Assembly: GCF_002287175.1 (NCBI RefSeq)
Contig: NZ_LMVM01000006.1
Location: forward strand, 1-45,605
Length of the DNA: 45,605 nt
Reading direction: 5' to 3'
Origin: Methanobacterium bryantii
GTDB taxonomy: Archaea > Methanobacteriota > Methanobacteria > Methanobacteriales > Methanobacteriaceae
The notes under the pieces were generated by a model, which ran no database searches, had not been told where the DNA came from, and saw nothing but the letters and a program-made list of their open reading frames with translations. This document shows, in pieces, positions 17,775 through 26,429 of this stretch. Each line of letters begins with the position of its first letter. Within the stretch, counting starts at the first letter, position 1. The position numbers and the translations under genes are program-made.

Positions 17775-18145
17775 AAAAGAATTAGCACTGTTTCAAAGGG
17801 GGAAGTTTTATTCAAGCTATAAAGTTAAGAAATAGAATTGATTTTGATAAAAGTGATATACCTACTGAAATTATCGAAAAAACCCTAAAATTAAATGAAA
17901 AATTTGAAATTGAGTTAGATATTTCCATTAATTGTGGCAATCACTGGGTTAAAATTTTTAATGATAATTATTTAAGAATAACTAAATTGGAACGAATTAC
18001 TGGCCCTAAAATTGGTTCTTTCCTGGATAAAGAACGTATTATTTTTAAAACCCTTAAAACTGGAAAAACTAAGCTAATTTTTGTAGAAAACAGTAATTTA
18101 GGTCCCTATAAAGAAATAGTATACAATATTGATATCATAAATTAA
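17772..18145 (+). pseudogene. Chagasin-like (peptidase inhibitor I42-type) ORF without a normal start
   Basis: An open frame ending at TAA 18143-18145 encodes about 110 residues. They resemble the immunoglobulin-like chagasin family of cysteine-peptidase inhibitors: 'EKFEIELDISINCGNHWVKIF' (a loop near the usual NPTTGYSW), then 'RITGPKIGSF', 'IFKTLKTGKTKLIFVE' and a final strand. No ATG, GTG or TTG exists in this frame after its upstream stop. ATG 17772 opens a different frame that reaches the same frame only if one base is added in the run of five G at about 17798-17802. The alternative is initiation at ATT 17810 behind GGGGGA. Either it is frameshifted or it uses an unusual start. Confidence 0.45.
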
Positions 18146-18227
18146 GATACAATTTTAGACTCATATTGTAAATTAAATAGTTTTTAAGAGGGCATAAAAA
18201 TTAATTTGTAAGTATGGTGTATACTTT

Positions 18228-19664
18228 ATGGGTGTAACGAAAAAAATAGCCAGGAATACATTTTTTTTGGTTATAGCCAGTATTATAAGTTATGTGGCCT
18301 ATTTTTTTGCTTTAATGTACATGGCAAGATATCTGGGACCTGAAGAATTTGGAATTTTATCCATTGCAATTGCATTTACTGGATTATTTGGAATTTTCAC
18401 AGATTTAGGACTTGGAATGCTAACCGTGCGGGAAGTATCAAAGGATAAAAAATTAGCAGCTAAATATATTGGAAATATTATACCTATGAAAGCTGTTTTT
18501 TCAGTTATTGCTCTTATCTATATTTTAATAGCAACTGTATTAATGGGTTATGATCCCAAAACAACAACTGTTATCATTTTGATTACGCTTGCTATTGTGA
18601 CAAGTTCTTTTTTTACAACTTTTTTTTCAGTTTTTCAAGCTTACCAGCAAATGGAGTACCAGGCAATTGCCACGGGTTTTGACAACATATTTATGTTTGC
18701 AGCAGTTGCTGCTGCAATAAGCCTTTCATGGGATGTTGTGGCGCTTGCATCAATTTATCTAGTTAGAAATGTTCTTGTTCTGGCTTACATGTTTATCATT
18801 TATATCAGAAGGTATGAGCTGCCTAAAATAGAATTTGATCTTTCTTTCTGGAAACCGACCATAAAAGAAGCGCTTCCATTTGTTTTATCTGGAATTTTCC
18901 TCACTTTGTTTATATGGATACCCTCCATAATTCTTTCTGCAGCGGCTGGTAAAGAAGCAGTGGGGTTCTACGGTGCACCTAATAAACTTATATATTTCTT
19001 TTTATCTCTTTATTCGGTTTATATGGTTGTAGTTTTCCCTGTCATGTCTATTTATTATAAAAAATCAGAAAATTCACTTAAATTTATTTATGAGCGTTCC
19101 TTCAAGTACACCTTAATCATATGTCTACCCGTAACCATTTTTATTTCTTTAATGGCCCCTCAAATTGTAACTGCAGTATATGGAGATGCATATGGTCCTT
19201 CTGCTTTAGCTCTTCAGATTTTGGTGTGGACACTTACTTTAGTTTCTGTAAGTGGGATCTCTGCAAATCTTTTAGGATCAATCAACAGGCAACTTACAGT
19301 AATTAAAATAACTACTGTTGGAATAGTCCTGAATATATTAGTAGGGCTATTATTGATACATAAATTTAGTTTCATTGGCGCATCTGTTACTACAGTAGTT
19401 ACAGATATTTCAGTACTGCTCTTTATGTTGTATACTCTTTCTAAAACAAATTTTGTGGATAGATCTTTGTTTAGAGATTTGCCAAAAATAATTTTATCCA
19501 ATTTAGCAATGGTTTTTGCTGTGTATTGTTTAAAAGATTTTAATTTAGTTATAACAGCTTTATGTGGATTTATTATTTATTTAACATCCCTTAATTTCAC
19601 TAAAATCTTTGATGAGAATGATTTAGTTATTTTTAAGAAAATGTACAGAACTAGAGGTAAATAA
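18228..19664 (+). CDS. Polysaccharide flippase (RfbX/Wzx type, MATE-like fold)
   Basis: 478 residues with 12-14 membrane helices spread over the whole length. The N-terminus 'ARNTFFLVIASIISYVAYFFALMYMARYLGPEEFG' pattern (beginning at residue 8) is diagnostic of the polysaccharide biosynthesis/flippase family. It flips lipid-linked oligosaccharides across the membrane, here for surface glycans or protein glycosylation. The central 'PFVLSGIFLTLFIWIPSIILSAAAGKEAVGFYGA' region is the second conserved block. No glycosyltransferases flank it. The ribosome site is weak. Confidence 0.9.
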   Translation: MGVTKKIARNTFFLVIASIISYVAYFFALMYMARYLGPEEFGILSIAIAFTGLFGIFTDLGLGMLTVREVSKDKKLAAKYIGNIIPMKAVFSVIALIYILIATVLMGYDPKTTTVIILITLAIVTSSFFTTFFSVFQAYQQMEYQAIATGFDNIFMFAAVAAAISLSWDVVALASIYLVRNVLVLAYMFIIYIRRYELPKIEFDLSFWKPTIKEALPFVLSGIFLTLFIWIPSIILSAAAGKEAVGFYGAPNKLIYFFLSLYSVYMVVVFPVMSIYYKKSENSLKFIYERSFKYTLIICLPVTIFISLMAPQIVTAVYGDAYGPSALALQILVWTLTLVSVSGISANLLGSINRQLTVIKITTVGIVLNILVGLLLIHKFSFIGASVTTVVTDISVLLFMLYTLSKTNFVDRSLFRDLPKIILSNLAMVFAVYCLKDFNLVITALCGFIIYLTSLNFTKIFDENDLVIFKKMYRTRGK

Positions 19665-19691
19665 TTGTTTAAAAATTATGTAATAATGGGC

Positions 19692-19776
19692 CTTTAGTTG
19701 ATATGGGGTAAAAGGTGGATCAAATGAAGGTGAATAAAATATCACATCCCCATATCAAACCAATAGGGTCAACTAA
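19692..19776. other. Large composite inverted repeat
   Basis: TTGATATGGGG (19698-19708) pairs with CCCCATATCAA (19748-19758). An outer pair TTAGTTGA (19694-19701) and TCAACTAA (19769-19776) overlaps it by four bases, so the two pairings partly compete. It lies just after the flippase gene and next to a divergent copy of the shared promoter block (u6, 19780-19823), the same arrangement as the other hairpin/promoter copies. It could be a terminator or a small RNA. Confidence 0.45.
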
Positions 19777-19779
19777 TTT

Positions 19780-19823
19780 ATGGTACAATTTAAAGTTAAA
19801 CGTTAACATATTTAAAGTTTTCT
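19780..19823 (-). promoter_or_regulatory. Divergent copy u6 of the shared promoter block
   Basis: Minus strand: AGAAAAC, TTTAAATATG, then TTAACGTTTAACTTTAAATTG. The BRE/TATA part matches u1, but the operator core AATGTTACATT is only loosely kept. A composite hairpin lies immediately downstream on the minus strand, and there is no minus-strand gene behind it. Confidence 0.35.
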
Positions 19824-19930
19824 ATCTGGAGAACTAATCTCAAGATATAATGTAAATGAATTTAAAATAGAAAACCAAATTAAAAATAAAAGTTAGGCTT
19901 TATATTTTATACAAAAAAGGCAGTGCTTAA

Positions 19931-22354
19931 ATGAAATTACGTGGAAAGACTCTGGTACTCATGGCAGTTATAATCCTGTCTTTAACTGTTAGTTTCTTTA
20001 TAATTTCAGAGATGATATTTGTAGGCAGTTCATCTCTAAGTGAAAATAGTTATACCAAGCTGGTACTGAATAACACTCTTAATTCATTAAATAATAGTTT
20101 AGAATCGTTAAATAACAGTGCAAATGATTGGTCAAGCTGGGATGATGCTTATTACTATGTTAATGGTGACAATCCTAACTTTTTAAATAAAACACTTGTT
20201 AATGATGCATTTTTAAAATTGAATATTGATTTTATATTATTTGCAAATAATGACGGTAAAATAGTTTATGCAGAAGCATATAATAGAACAAGCCAGAAAG
20301 AGATACAATTATCCTCTAATATGACTCAAAGTCTAAAAAATAGTGGCTTAATGTTGAATACAAGCAATAATAAAAGTTTATCTGGGATTATAATTATTAA
20401 TGGAATCCCTATGATGGTTGTTTCAAATCCTGTTTTAAAGAGCAATGGGGAAGGTCCATCACACGGAACTCTAATTATGGGTAGATTCTTAAATCAAGAT
20501 ATGTTAAGTAGTCTTTCCAACAATGGGCTTGTTTCTGTTCAACCAGTTAATGAGGTAGGTGCATCTTCCGATTTTTTAAATGCCATGTCACATTTATCAA
20601 ATGAAACACCAGTTTATGTGGCTAATTTAAGCCATGACTCCGTTGCAGGATACAGTGTTTTAAAAGGAGTTAACAGCAGCTATGATCTTGTTTTAAAAGT
20701 TGAATTACCGAGGTTTATCAACAATGATTATGAAAACGCTATTTTTTATCTTATACTATCTTTAATTATAACAGGATTTCTGGCAGCGATGTTTATCACA
20801 TATTACCTTGATAAGAACGTCCTTTACAGACTGGACCAAATAATAGAAAGCATTACTGGAATAGGTAAAAAAAATGATTTATCTAAACGAGTACCTGTTT
20901 TAGGTAACGATGAACTGGCTGATTTATCAACTTCAGTAAATAAAATGTTAGGATCTCTTCAGGAATCTAATTCTAATTTAGAAAAGAGCGAAGAAAGGTA
21001 TAGGACAATATTTGAAAATACGGGTACGGCAATGGTCATAATTGGGAAAGGTATGGCTATAAATTTAGTAAATGATGAATTTGAAAAAATGACAGGGTTT
21101 TTAAAGGGCGAAATTGAAAACAAAATGTATTTACTGGATTTTATAGTTAAAGAACAGTTAGATAAAATTGAGGCCCACCATAATTTTAATGAATTTAAAG
21201 AAAAAAACATGCTTAATAATTATGAAGTACAGCTTAAAACCAAAAATGGAGATCTTAAGGATTTGTTTGCAACATTTGGTTTTATTCCAGAAACTAAACA
21301 AGCTTTGATATCTTTTATAGACGTTACAGAGCGTAAAAAAGCACGAGAAGATTTAAAAAGGCATGCTGCTTTATTGAATATTTCATATGAAGCTATTTTT
21401 TCATGGAGTTTTGAAGAGGGCATATTATCATGGAACCAAGGTGCTGAAAGACTCTACGGATACTGTAAGGAAGAAGCTATTGGTAAAATTAGCCATGAAC
21501 TGCTTAAAACTAAACATCCGCAGGGATTGGGGGATTTCATGGAAAAATTAGATAAATATGATATGTGGACGGGGGAATTAATTCATACAACTAAAAACGG
21601 CGAAGAACTCATTATGGAAAGCAGGCAACAGTTAATCCAGGACGCTCATGGTAATAAAATTGTTATTGAAACTAACCGTGATATTACGGAACGTAAAAAA
21701 TCTGAGGATAAAATAAAGGCGTCATTAAAGGAAAAAGAGGTGCTCCTCCGGGAAATTCACCACAGGGTAAAGAATAACCTGCAGATAATTTCAACCCTTT
21801 TGGCACTCCAATCTGATGAAATCACCGACCAGAAGACCCTTGAAAATTACAGGGAAAGTGAAAACCGTATACAGTCTATAGCTTTAATTCATGAAAAAAT
21901 GTATCAATCCAAGGATATTTCAAATATTGATTTTACAAGCTACATAAAGAGCTTAATAAGCGATCTTATGTATTCATATGATGCTGATTCGAGAAATATT
22001 AAATCTGTAATTGATACTGATAATTTCCTGTTTAGTATTGAAACAGTACAACCTCTCGGTTTAATAATCAATGAAATCATTTCAAACAGTTTAAAATATG
22101 CATTTAAAAATAAGGATGAAGGTAATATTCTAGTTAAACTTGAAAAAGGGGATTCTAATAATTTTAAGCTTACTGTTAGCGATGACGGTATAGGATTTCC
22201 CGAAAATATCGACTTTAAAAATACAGGTTCATTAGGACTTCAATTAGTAAATGAACTGGTAAACCAACTTGAAGGAGATATAGAACTTAATACGGATAAT
22301 GGAACTGAATTTATAATTATATTTAAAGAATTGGAATATAAAAAAAGGGTTTAG
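19931..22354 (+). CDS. Sensor histidine kinase: CHASE4-HAMP-PAS-PAS-HisKA_2
   Basis: 807 residues. A membrane helix (about 8-30) is followed by an extracellular CHASE4 sensor (about 55-262, with the family signature 'NDWSSWDDAYYYVNGDN'), a second helix (268-291), HAMP (about 292-345) and two PAS domains (about 352-468 and 478-590). The HisKA_2 domain has 'REIHHRVKNNLQII', with His611 the likely phospho-acceptor, and an HATPase follows (about 700-800: NEIISNSLKYA, DDGIGFP, GSLGLQLV). It detects an unknown external signal. A response regulator begins 51 bases downstream, so the two are a natural pair. Confidence 0.92.
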   Translation: MKLRGKTLVLMAVIILSLTVSFFIISEMIFVGSSSLSENSYTKLVLNNTLNSLNNSLESLNNSANDWSSWDDAYYYVNGDNPNFLNKTLVNDAFLKLNIDFILFANNDGKIVYAEAYNRTSQKEIQLSSNMTQSLKNSGLMLNTSNNKSLSGIIIINGIPMMVVSNPVLKSNGEGPSHGTLIMGRFLNQDMLSSLSNNGLVSVQPVNEVGASSDFLNAMSHLSNETPVYVANLSHDSVAGYSVLKGVNSSYDLVLKVELPRFINNDYENAIFYLILSLIITGFLAAMFITYYLDKNVLYRLDQIIESITGIGKKNDLSKRVPVLGNDELADLSTSVNKMLGSLQESNSNLEKSEERYRTIFENTGTAMVIIGKGMAINLVNDEFEKMTGFLKGEIENKMYLLDFIVKEQLDKIEAHHNFNEFKEKNMLNNYEVQLKTKNGDLKDLFATFGFIPETKQALISFIDVTERKKAREDLKRHAALLNISYEAIFSWSFEEGILSWNQGAERLYGYCKEEAIGKISHELLKTKHPQGLGDFMEKLDKYDMWTGELIHTTKNGEELIMESRQQLIQDAHGNKIVIETNRDITERKKSEDKIKASLKEKEVLLREIHHRVKNNLQIISTLLALQSDEITDQKTLENYRESENRIQSIALIHEKMYQSKDISNIDFTSYIKSLISDLMYSYDADSRNIKSVIDTDNFLFSIETVQPLGLIINEIISNSLKYAFKNKDEGNILVKLEKGDSNNFKLTVSDDGIGFPENIDFKNTGSLGLQLVNELVNQLEGDIELNTDNGTEFIIIFKELEYKKRV

Positions 22355-22405
22355 TAACTTAGAATCAGCGTGACTCTAGTTAAATAGATTAATTTAAGGG
22401 ATAAA

Positions 22406-23269
22406 ATGGAAGCCAAAGTATTAATTGTGGAAGATGAGAGAATTCTGGCCATTGGAATGAAACGCAAACTGGAAAATGCAGGGTATACTGTAACTGGAAC
22501 TGCTTCTTCCGGAGAGGAAGCAATTGAAAATGTAAAAGAAACCAGGCCAGATTTAGTTTTAATGGATATAGTTTTAAAGGGAGATATGGACGGTATTGAG
22601 GCGGCTCAGCAAATTATCAACCTTTATAATATTCCAGTTATTTATATTACAGCCTATGCAGATGAGGAAATCCTGGAACGTGCCATGGTAACTGAACCAT
22701 ATGGATATTTATTGAAACCTTTCAATCCACGCGAATTAAAAGCCAACATTAAAATGGCTATTTACAAACATAAAGCAGAAACTGAAAGGAAAGAATTAAT
22801 GAAAAATAGAGTTATGGAAGATTATTATCAGTTTATGATTCAGGGTATGAATGAATCTAAATACAACAGCGAAATGGATGTTAAGAATACTCTCCTTAAA
22901 ACATTTGAAAAGAGTTTTGAAGATAAAATGAAACCTGAGTTTGAAAAAGAGCTCAAAAATAAGGGTTTAGATATATATGGGGATAATATTATTCTCTTAT
23001 TTGAAACTTACCTCTCATGGATATCAGAACTCTTTACAAGTTTTGGTATTAAAAATAAAATAAGGTCAGAAAATGATTCATGGTATTTAGAATTTTTCAA
23101 CTGCCCGTGGAGTGAATATTCCATTAAAAACAAGGTGTTTTGCATTAACTGCAATGCAATGGTTAACTGCAGTTTTAAATGGATTAATATCCAAGGAGAT
23201 GTCTGCAGAATATCGAGCATAGCAAACAACTCCCCAAAGTGTTCTTTTAAATTTTATTTTACGCATTAG
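22406..23269 (+). CDS. Response regulator with methanogen-type output domain
   Basis: 287 residues. The receiver domain (1-125) has the acid pair Glu9/Asp10, phosphorylatable Asp54 in 'LVLMDIVLKG', 'IYITAYAD' and the conserved Lys in 'YLLKPFNP'. The C-terminal half (about 140-287) has no DNA-binding look. It carries a Cys-rich part, 'FFNCPWSEYSIKNKVFCINC', which fits the methanogen output domain type (MetOD1, from memory) known mainly from Methanobacteriales. It probably works by protein contact or metal/ligand binding. It is co-oriented with, and 51 bases behind, the CHASE4 kinase. Confidence 0.88.
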   Translation: MEAKVLIVEDERILAIGMKRKLENAGYTVTGTASSGEEAIENVKETRPDLVLMDIVLKGDMDGIEAAQQIINLYNIPVIYITAYADEEILERAMVTEPYGYLLKPFNPRELKANIKMAIYKHKAETERKELMKNRVMEDYYQFMIQGMNESKYNSEMDVKNTLLKTFEKSFEDKMKPEFEKELKNKGLDIYGDNIILLFETYLSWISELFTSFGIKNKIRSENDSWYLEFFNCPWSEYSIKNKVFCINCNAMVNCSFKWINIQGDVCRISSIANNSPKCSFKFYFTH

Positions 23270-23398
23270 ATATTTGATAAATCAGATAGAAATTTTTATA
23301 TAATTGAATTTTTAATCTTTAAATGAAATTTATTAAATATAAATGATATAATAATGAATTAATTGTTAATGGAATTAAAAATTAAAAAGAGGAATATC

Positions 23399-23578
23399 AT
23401 GGGATGCATCACTATATGTATATCTGATGAGTTAGAAATCGCGTTTAGAAGAATGGCAAGAATTTCTTATGGAGAAAAACAGGGTAAAATGTCAAGGGGA
23501 GCTGAAGAAGCGCTGTATCAATGGTGTAAACAAAAAATAGAAGAATTAAATGTTGACGAAAAGGAAATTTTCGATTGA
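23399..23578 (+). CDS. Small helical protein (59 aa) in the regulator cluster
   Basis: The start is set at ATG 23399 because AGAGGA lies 5 bases upstream; a longer reading from 23363 has no ribosome site. 'GCITICISDELEIAFRRMARISYGEKQGKMSRGAEEAL' begins with a short beta strand and continues as two helices, a layout like ribbon-helix-helix proteins. DNA binding is therefore possible but unproven. It ends 12 bases before the free-standing output-domain gene, which ends 12 bases before a second response regulator, so the three form one operon. Confidence 0.7.
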   Translation: MGCITICISDELEIAFRRMARISYGEKQGKMSRGAEEALYQWCKQKIEELNVDEKEIFD

Positions 23579-23590
23579 GAAGGGGATCAC

Positions 23591-23926
23591 ATGGCAGAAC
23601 ATGAAACAAAAAATACTTCAGAAGATTTAAGTTCTAGAACCGTTGATGAAGACATTTTTAATGAAGTGAACAAGTTTTTAAAGGAAAAAGAACAGTACAT
23701 TAAAGATTCAATAATTGGATCCAGGGTAATGGAAGAATTAGGTGAATTTACTCTGGATGTTGGGATTAAAAAAACCTATTTGTGCGCCAAAGAAAGCGAA
23801 AATGTTTATAGTGTTTTAACTAAAGTTATTGAAAAGTTTATCCAGGCATATGGTGGCACTGCAACTATTTACCCTAAAGGTGAACAGATCTGCCTTGAGC
23901 TTATAACACCTAAAAGAGGCGTGTAA
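23591..23926 (+). CDS. Free-standing output-domain protein
   Basis: 111 residues with no receiver. Residues about 20-108 are homologous to the C-terminal domain of the regulator encoded next: 'DIFNEVNKFLKEKEQYIKDS' against 'DIYRDVTRFLDENEGSFKEG', 'FTLDVGIKKTYLCAKE' against 'FNIDIGLKNIYISADR', and 'ATIYPKGEQICLEL' against 'VVVYPRGDELCLEF'. It may dimerise with, compete with or be controlled by that regulator. The ribosome site is AGAAGGGGAT. The product has no membrane segment or signal. Confidence 0.8.
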   Translation: MAEHETKNTSEDLSSRTVDEDIFNEVNKFLKEKEQYIKDSIIGSRVMEELGEFTLDVGIKKTYLCAKESENVYSVLTKVIEKFIQAYGGTATIYPKGEQICLELITPKRGV

Positions 23927-23938
23927 AAAGGTGTAAAA

Positions 23939-24610
23939 ATGCTAGAAACTAAAATATTGATAGTTGAAGATGAAAAAATCCTGGCCATGGGATTAAAAAA
24001 GAAATTAGGAAATTTAGGATATTCAGTAACAGATTTAGCCTCATCTGGTACAGAAGCAATTGAAAGCGTCAAAAAGGTACAACCCGATCTTGTTTTAATG
24101 GATATAGTACTTAAAGGGGCAATGGATGGAATAGAGACTGCTGAGTTCATTGTTAACCTTTATGATATCCCTATCATTTATCTTACAGCATATGCAGATG
24201 ATGAAATGCTTGCGAGGGCTGAAAAAACATGTCCATATGGATATATACTTAAACCGTATAAGGACAGCGAATTAAAGGCCAACATTAAAATGGCTCTTTA
24301 TAAACACAGCGCTCAAAAAGATAAAGTAATGGACTTTGAGGATATATACCGCGATGTTACACGTTTCCTTGATGAAAATGAAGGTTCCTTTAAAGAAGGT
24401 CTACTGGACGGAGAATCACTTACTGGACCTTTTAATATAGATATAGGGCTTAAAAACATTTATATATCTGCTGATAGAAATAATAAAGCTGCACATGCTG
24501 CTTTTTATAAGTTACTAACTGATATTGCCCGAAAATATGCAATTTCAGAAGAAAATAAGGTTGTTGTATATCCTAGGGGAGATGAACTTTGTTTAGAGTT
24601 TTCTAAATAA
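23939..24610 (+). CDS. Response regulator with second methanogen-type output domain
   Basis: 223 residues. The receiver (1-122) has Glu10/Asp11, Asp55 in 'LVLMDIVLKG', 'IYLTAYAD' and 'YILKPYKD'. It is very close to the receiver of the 22.4-kb regulator, so the two probably arose by duplication and may share the CHASE4 kinase. The output domain (about 133-223) is unlike that of the first regulator but homologous to the free-standing protein immediately upstream. It is not a DNA-binding domain that I recognise. AAAGGTG lies just before the ATG. It is the last gene of the three-gene unit. Confidence 0.88.
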   Translation: MLETKILIVEDEKILAMGLKKKLGNLGYSVTDLASSGTEAIESVKKVQPDLVLMDIVLKGAMDGIETAEFIVNLYDIPIIYLTAYADDEMLARAEKTCPYGYILKPYKDSELKANIKMALYKHSAQKDKVMDFEDIYRDVTRFLDENEGSFKEGLLDGESLTGPFNIDIGLKNIYISADRNNKAAHAAFYKLLTDIARKYAISEENKVVVYPRGDELCLEFSK

Positions 24611-24652
24611 AGTGCATTTATTTTTATTTATTTTATATATATAATAGAATCA

Positions 24653-24793
24653 TTATTTTATTAAATACCAGTATACAGAATAAATAGCACAGTAATAAAC
24701 ATACATTACTGCTATAAACAAAACAGCTGCTTTAAGTATGTTCTTTTTTGTTTCACCTAAAAAAGTTACTGATGAACTAGTTTTTGTTTGCAT
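24653..24793 (-). CDS. 46-residue membrane microprotein
   Basis: ATG 24791-24793 to TAA 24653-24655. The N-terminus is polar and basic (MQTKTSSSVTFLGETKKN), followed by one long aromatic-rich helix 'LKAAVLFIAVMYVYYCAIYS' and the end 'VYWYLIK'. The ribosome site is weak (GTGA). Support comes from context: it lies about 130 bases downstream of promoter block u2 on the same strand, with no other gene between. It has no known family. Confidence 0.5.
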   Translation of the reverse strand: MQTKTSSSVTFLGETKKNILKAAVLFIAVMYVYYCAIYSVYWYLIK

Positions 24794-24921
24794 TTGATTC
24801 ACAGAAAACACCTACTTTATATTTACCTAATTTTGTACGCTATTAATATCCAGAATGACTTTAAAAATGTTTTTAATGACATATGATCACATTTCCAACT
24901 AGATATTTATTCAAATGTTTA

Positions 24922-24964
24922 CTCTTTAATGTATAATGTAAAATTTTAACTATTTAAACTTTTC
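24922..24964 (-). promoter_or_regulatory. Shared promoter/operator block u2
   Basis: Minus strand: CGAAAAG, TTTAAATAG, then AAAATTTTACATTATACATT. It matches u3 almost base for base in the operator half. It points at the 46-residue membrane microprotein. Confidence 0.6.
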
Positions 24965-24988
24965 GATTAAATGAAGATCCAAGATTAA

Positions 24989-25012
24989 GGATCCAGTGAA
25001 GTCACTGAATCC
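24989..25012 (-). terminator. Hairpin across the stop codon of the POT gene
   Basis: As minus-strand RNA, GGAUUCAGUG pairs with CACUGGAUCC around the tetraloop ACUU: 10 pairs with one G-U. The UGA stop is at the end of the first arm. It probably marks the end of the uptake operon. Confidence 0.55.
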
Positions 25013-26417
25013 CATGCATCATTTTTGAAAGCTTTTTGCTGGTAATTATTAAAATTATACCTGCCGCCGCCGACATAATAATGAAGATCATAAAGAACGA
25101 TGTAAACCCATCAATTGGTATATTCCAAAACTCAGTCATAGTTCTAGTTGGGGATGGATACAGGCTGCCCATATAACCTGCCATCACTCCACCAATTGAA
25201 CTTGCCAAAAACCATGTAGCCATAAGAAGACAGATAAATTTAAGTGGGGCCAATTTAGATACCATGGATAATCCAATTGGAGATAAACACAGCTCTCCCA
25301 TTGTAAATACTATGTAAGCCATTACAAGCCATAAAGGACTTATATTTTGAGTTCCAGCGTCAAGCATCTGGGCTGCGGGCAAAAGGGCTATGAACCCTAT
25401 GGCCAATATAATTAATCCTATTGCCATTTTCAGCGGTACTGGAGGTTCATGTCCTTTTTTTCTAAGCACGGGCCATAATGCAGCAAATATTGGGGCCAGT
25501 ATCAGTATCGCCAGCGGATTTATGGTTTGAAACCAGCTTGTAGAATAATGCAAATTACCTAAAAATGGAACTACTCGGTTTACATGCTGTTCGGCTAAAA
25601 GGGTAAGTGATACTCCTGACTGCTCAAATGCAATGAAAAAGAAAATGGAAAAAAATGATAAAATAGCAATAACTGCTGTTCTATCTTTTTCTATTTTTGT
25701 TAACTTTTTACTGGAATTTTCTTGGCAGTTTATGTCATGGGAAGGTACAGAACCAACACTTTTACCATCGGGAGTTACCAAATATTTATTTTTGCTCCAT
25801 ATGAAGATGATTAATCCAATAATCATTCCCACACCTGCAGCTAAGAATCCGTACATATAATCAGCAGGATTTCCTGTATCTCCTAGTCCACCTACAATTA
25901 ATGGGGAAAGGAGGGCACCGAGATTAATGCCCATGTAAAAGATAGTAAAAGCTGAATCTTTCCGGCTATCATTTTTAGGATATAAGAAACCAACCATTGA
26001 AGAAATATTCGGTTTAAAAAATCCGTTGCCTATTACAAGTAAAGATAGGCCCAGTAAAAATAATATTCCCTGGTTATTAAAAATAAAAGATGAATATGTA
26101 ACCCCTTGAGTTATTGATGGCACATAAAGATAGCTGCTTACTGCAAGGGAAAATTGGCCCAGCGCCATGAGTATACCTCCTGTAATTATGGATTTACGGT
26201 TTCCCCAGTATCTATCGGCTATATATCCTCCAATGAGAGGTGTCAAATATACCAGTCCTGTGTAATATCCATAAATAGTTGATGCAAATGTGGTATTGTA
26301 AAGGATAGCATTGACCATGTAAAGTATAAGGATGGATCTCATACCGTAGTAACTGAACCTCTCCCACATTTCTGTAAAAAATAGGGAATAAAGCCCTTTT
26401 GGATGTTTGTTTAAAAT
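25002..26417 (-). CDS. POT/PTR family proton-dependent peptide transporter
   Basis: About 471 residues with 12-14 membrane helices; it imports di- and tripeptides with protons. The first ATG (26367-26369) would begin the protein inside the family's signature, removing the first Glu of the ExxERFxYYG proton-coupling motif (seen as TEMWERFSYYG). In-frame sequence continues upstream through 'KHPKGLYSLFFTEM', which is typical of the family, to ATT 26415-26417. AGGAGA stands 7 bases before that ATT, and a stop lies two codons further up. I therefore annotate from ATT; a sequencing error or mutation at the start is the alternative. It is the last gene of the operon. Confidence 0.85.
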   Translation of the reverse strand: MLNKHPKGLYSLFFTEMWERFSYYGMRSILILYMVNAILYNTTFASTIYGYYTGLVYLTPLIGGYIADRYWGNRKSIITGGILMALGQFSLAVSSYLYVPSITQGVTYSSFIFNNQGILFLLGLSLLVIGNGFFKPNISSMVGFLYPKNDSRKDSAFTIFYMGINLGALLSPLIVGGLGDTGNPADYMYGFLAAGVGMIIGLIIFIWSKNKYLVTPDGKSVGSVPSHDINCQENSSKKLTKIEKDRTAVIAILSFFSIFFFIAFEQSGVSLTLLAEQHVNRVVPFLGNLHYSTSWFQTINPLAILILAPIFAALWPVLRKKGHEPPVPLKMAIGLIILAIGFIALLPAAQMLDAGTQNISPLWLVMAYIVFTMGELCLSPIGLSMVSKLAPLKFICLLMATWFLASSIGGVMAGYMGSLYPSPTRTMTEFWNIPIDGFTSFFMIFIIMSAAAGIILIITSKKLSKMMHGIQ

Positions 26418-26429
26418 ATTTTAGTCTCC

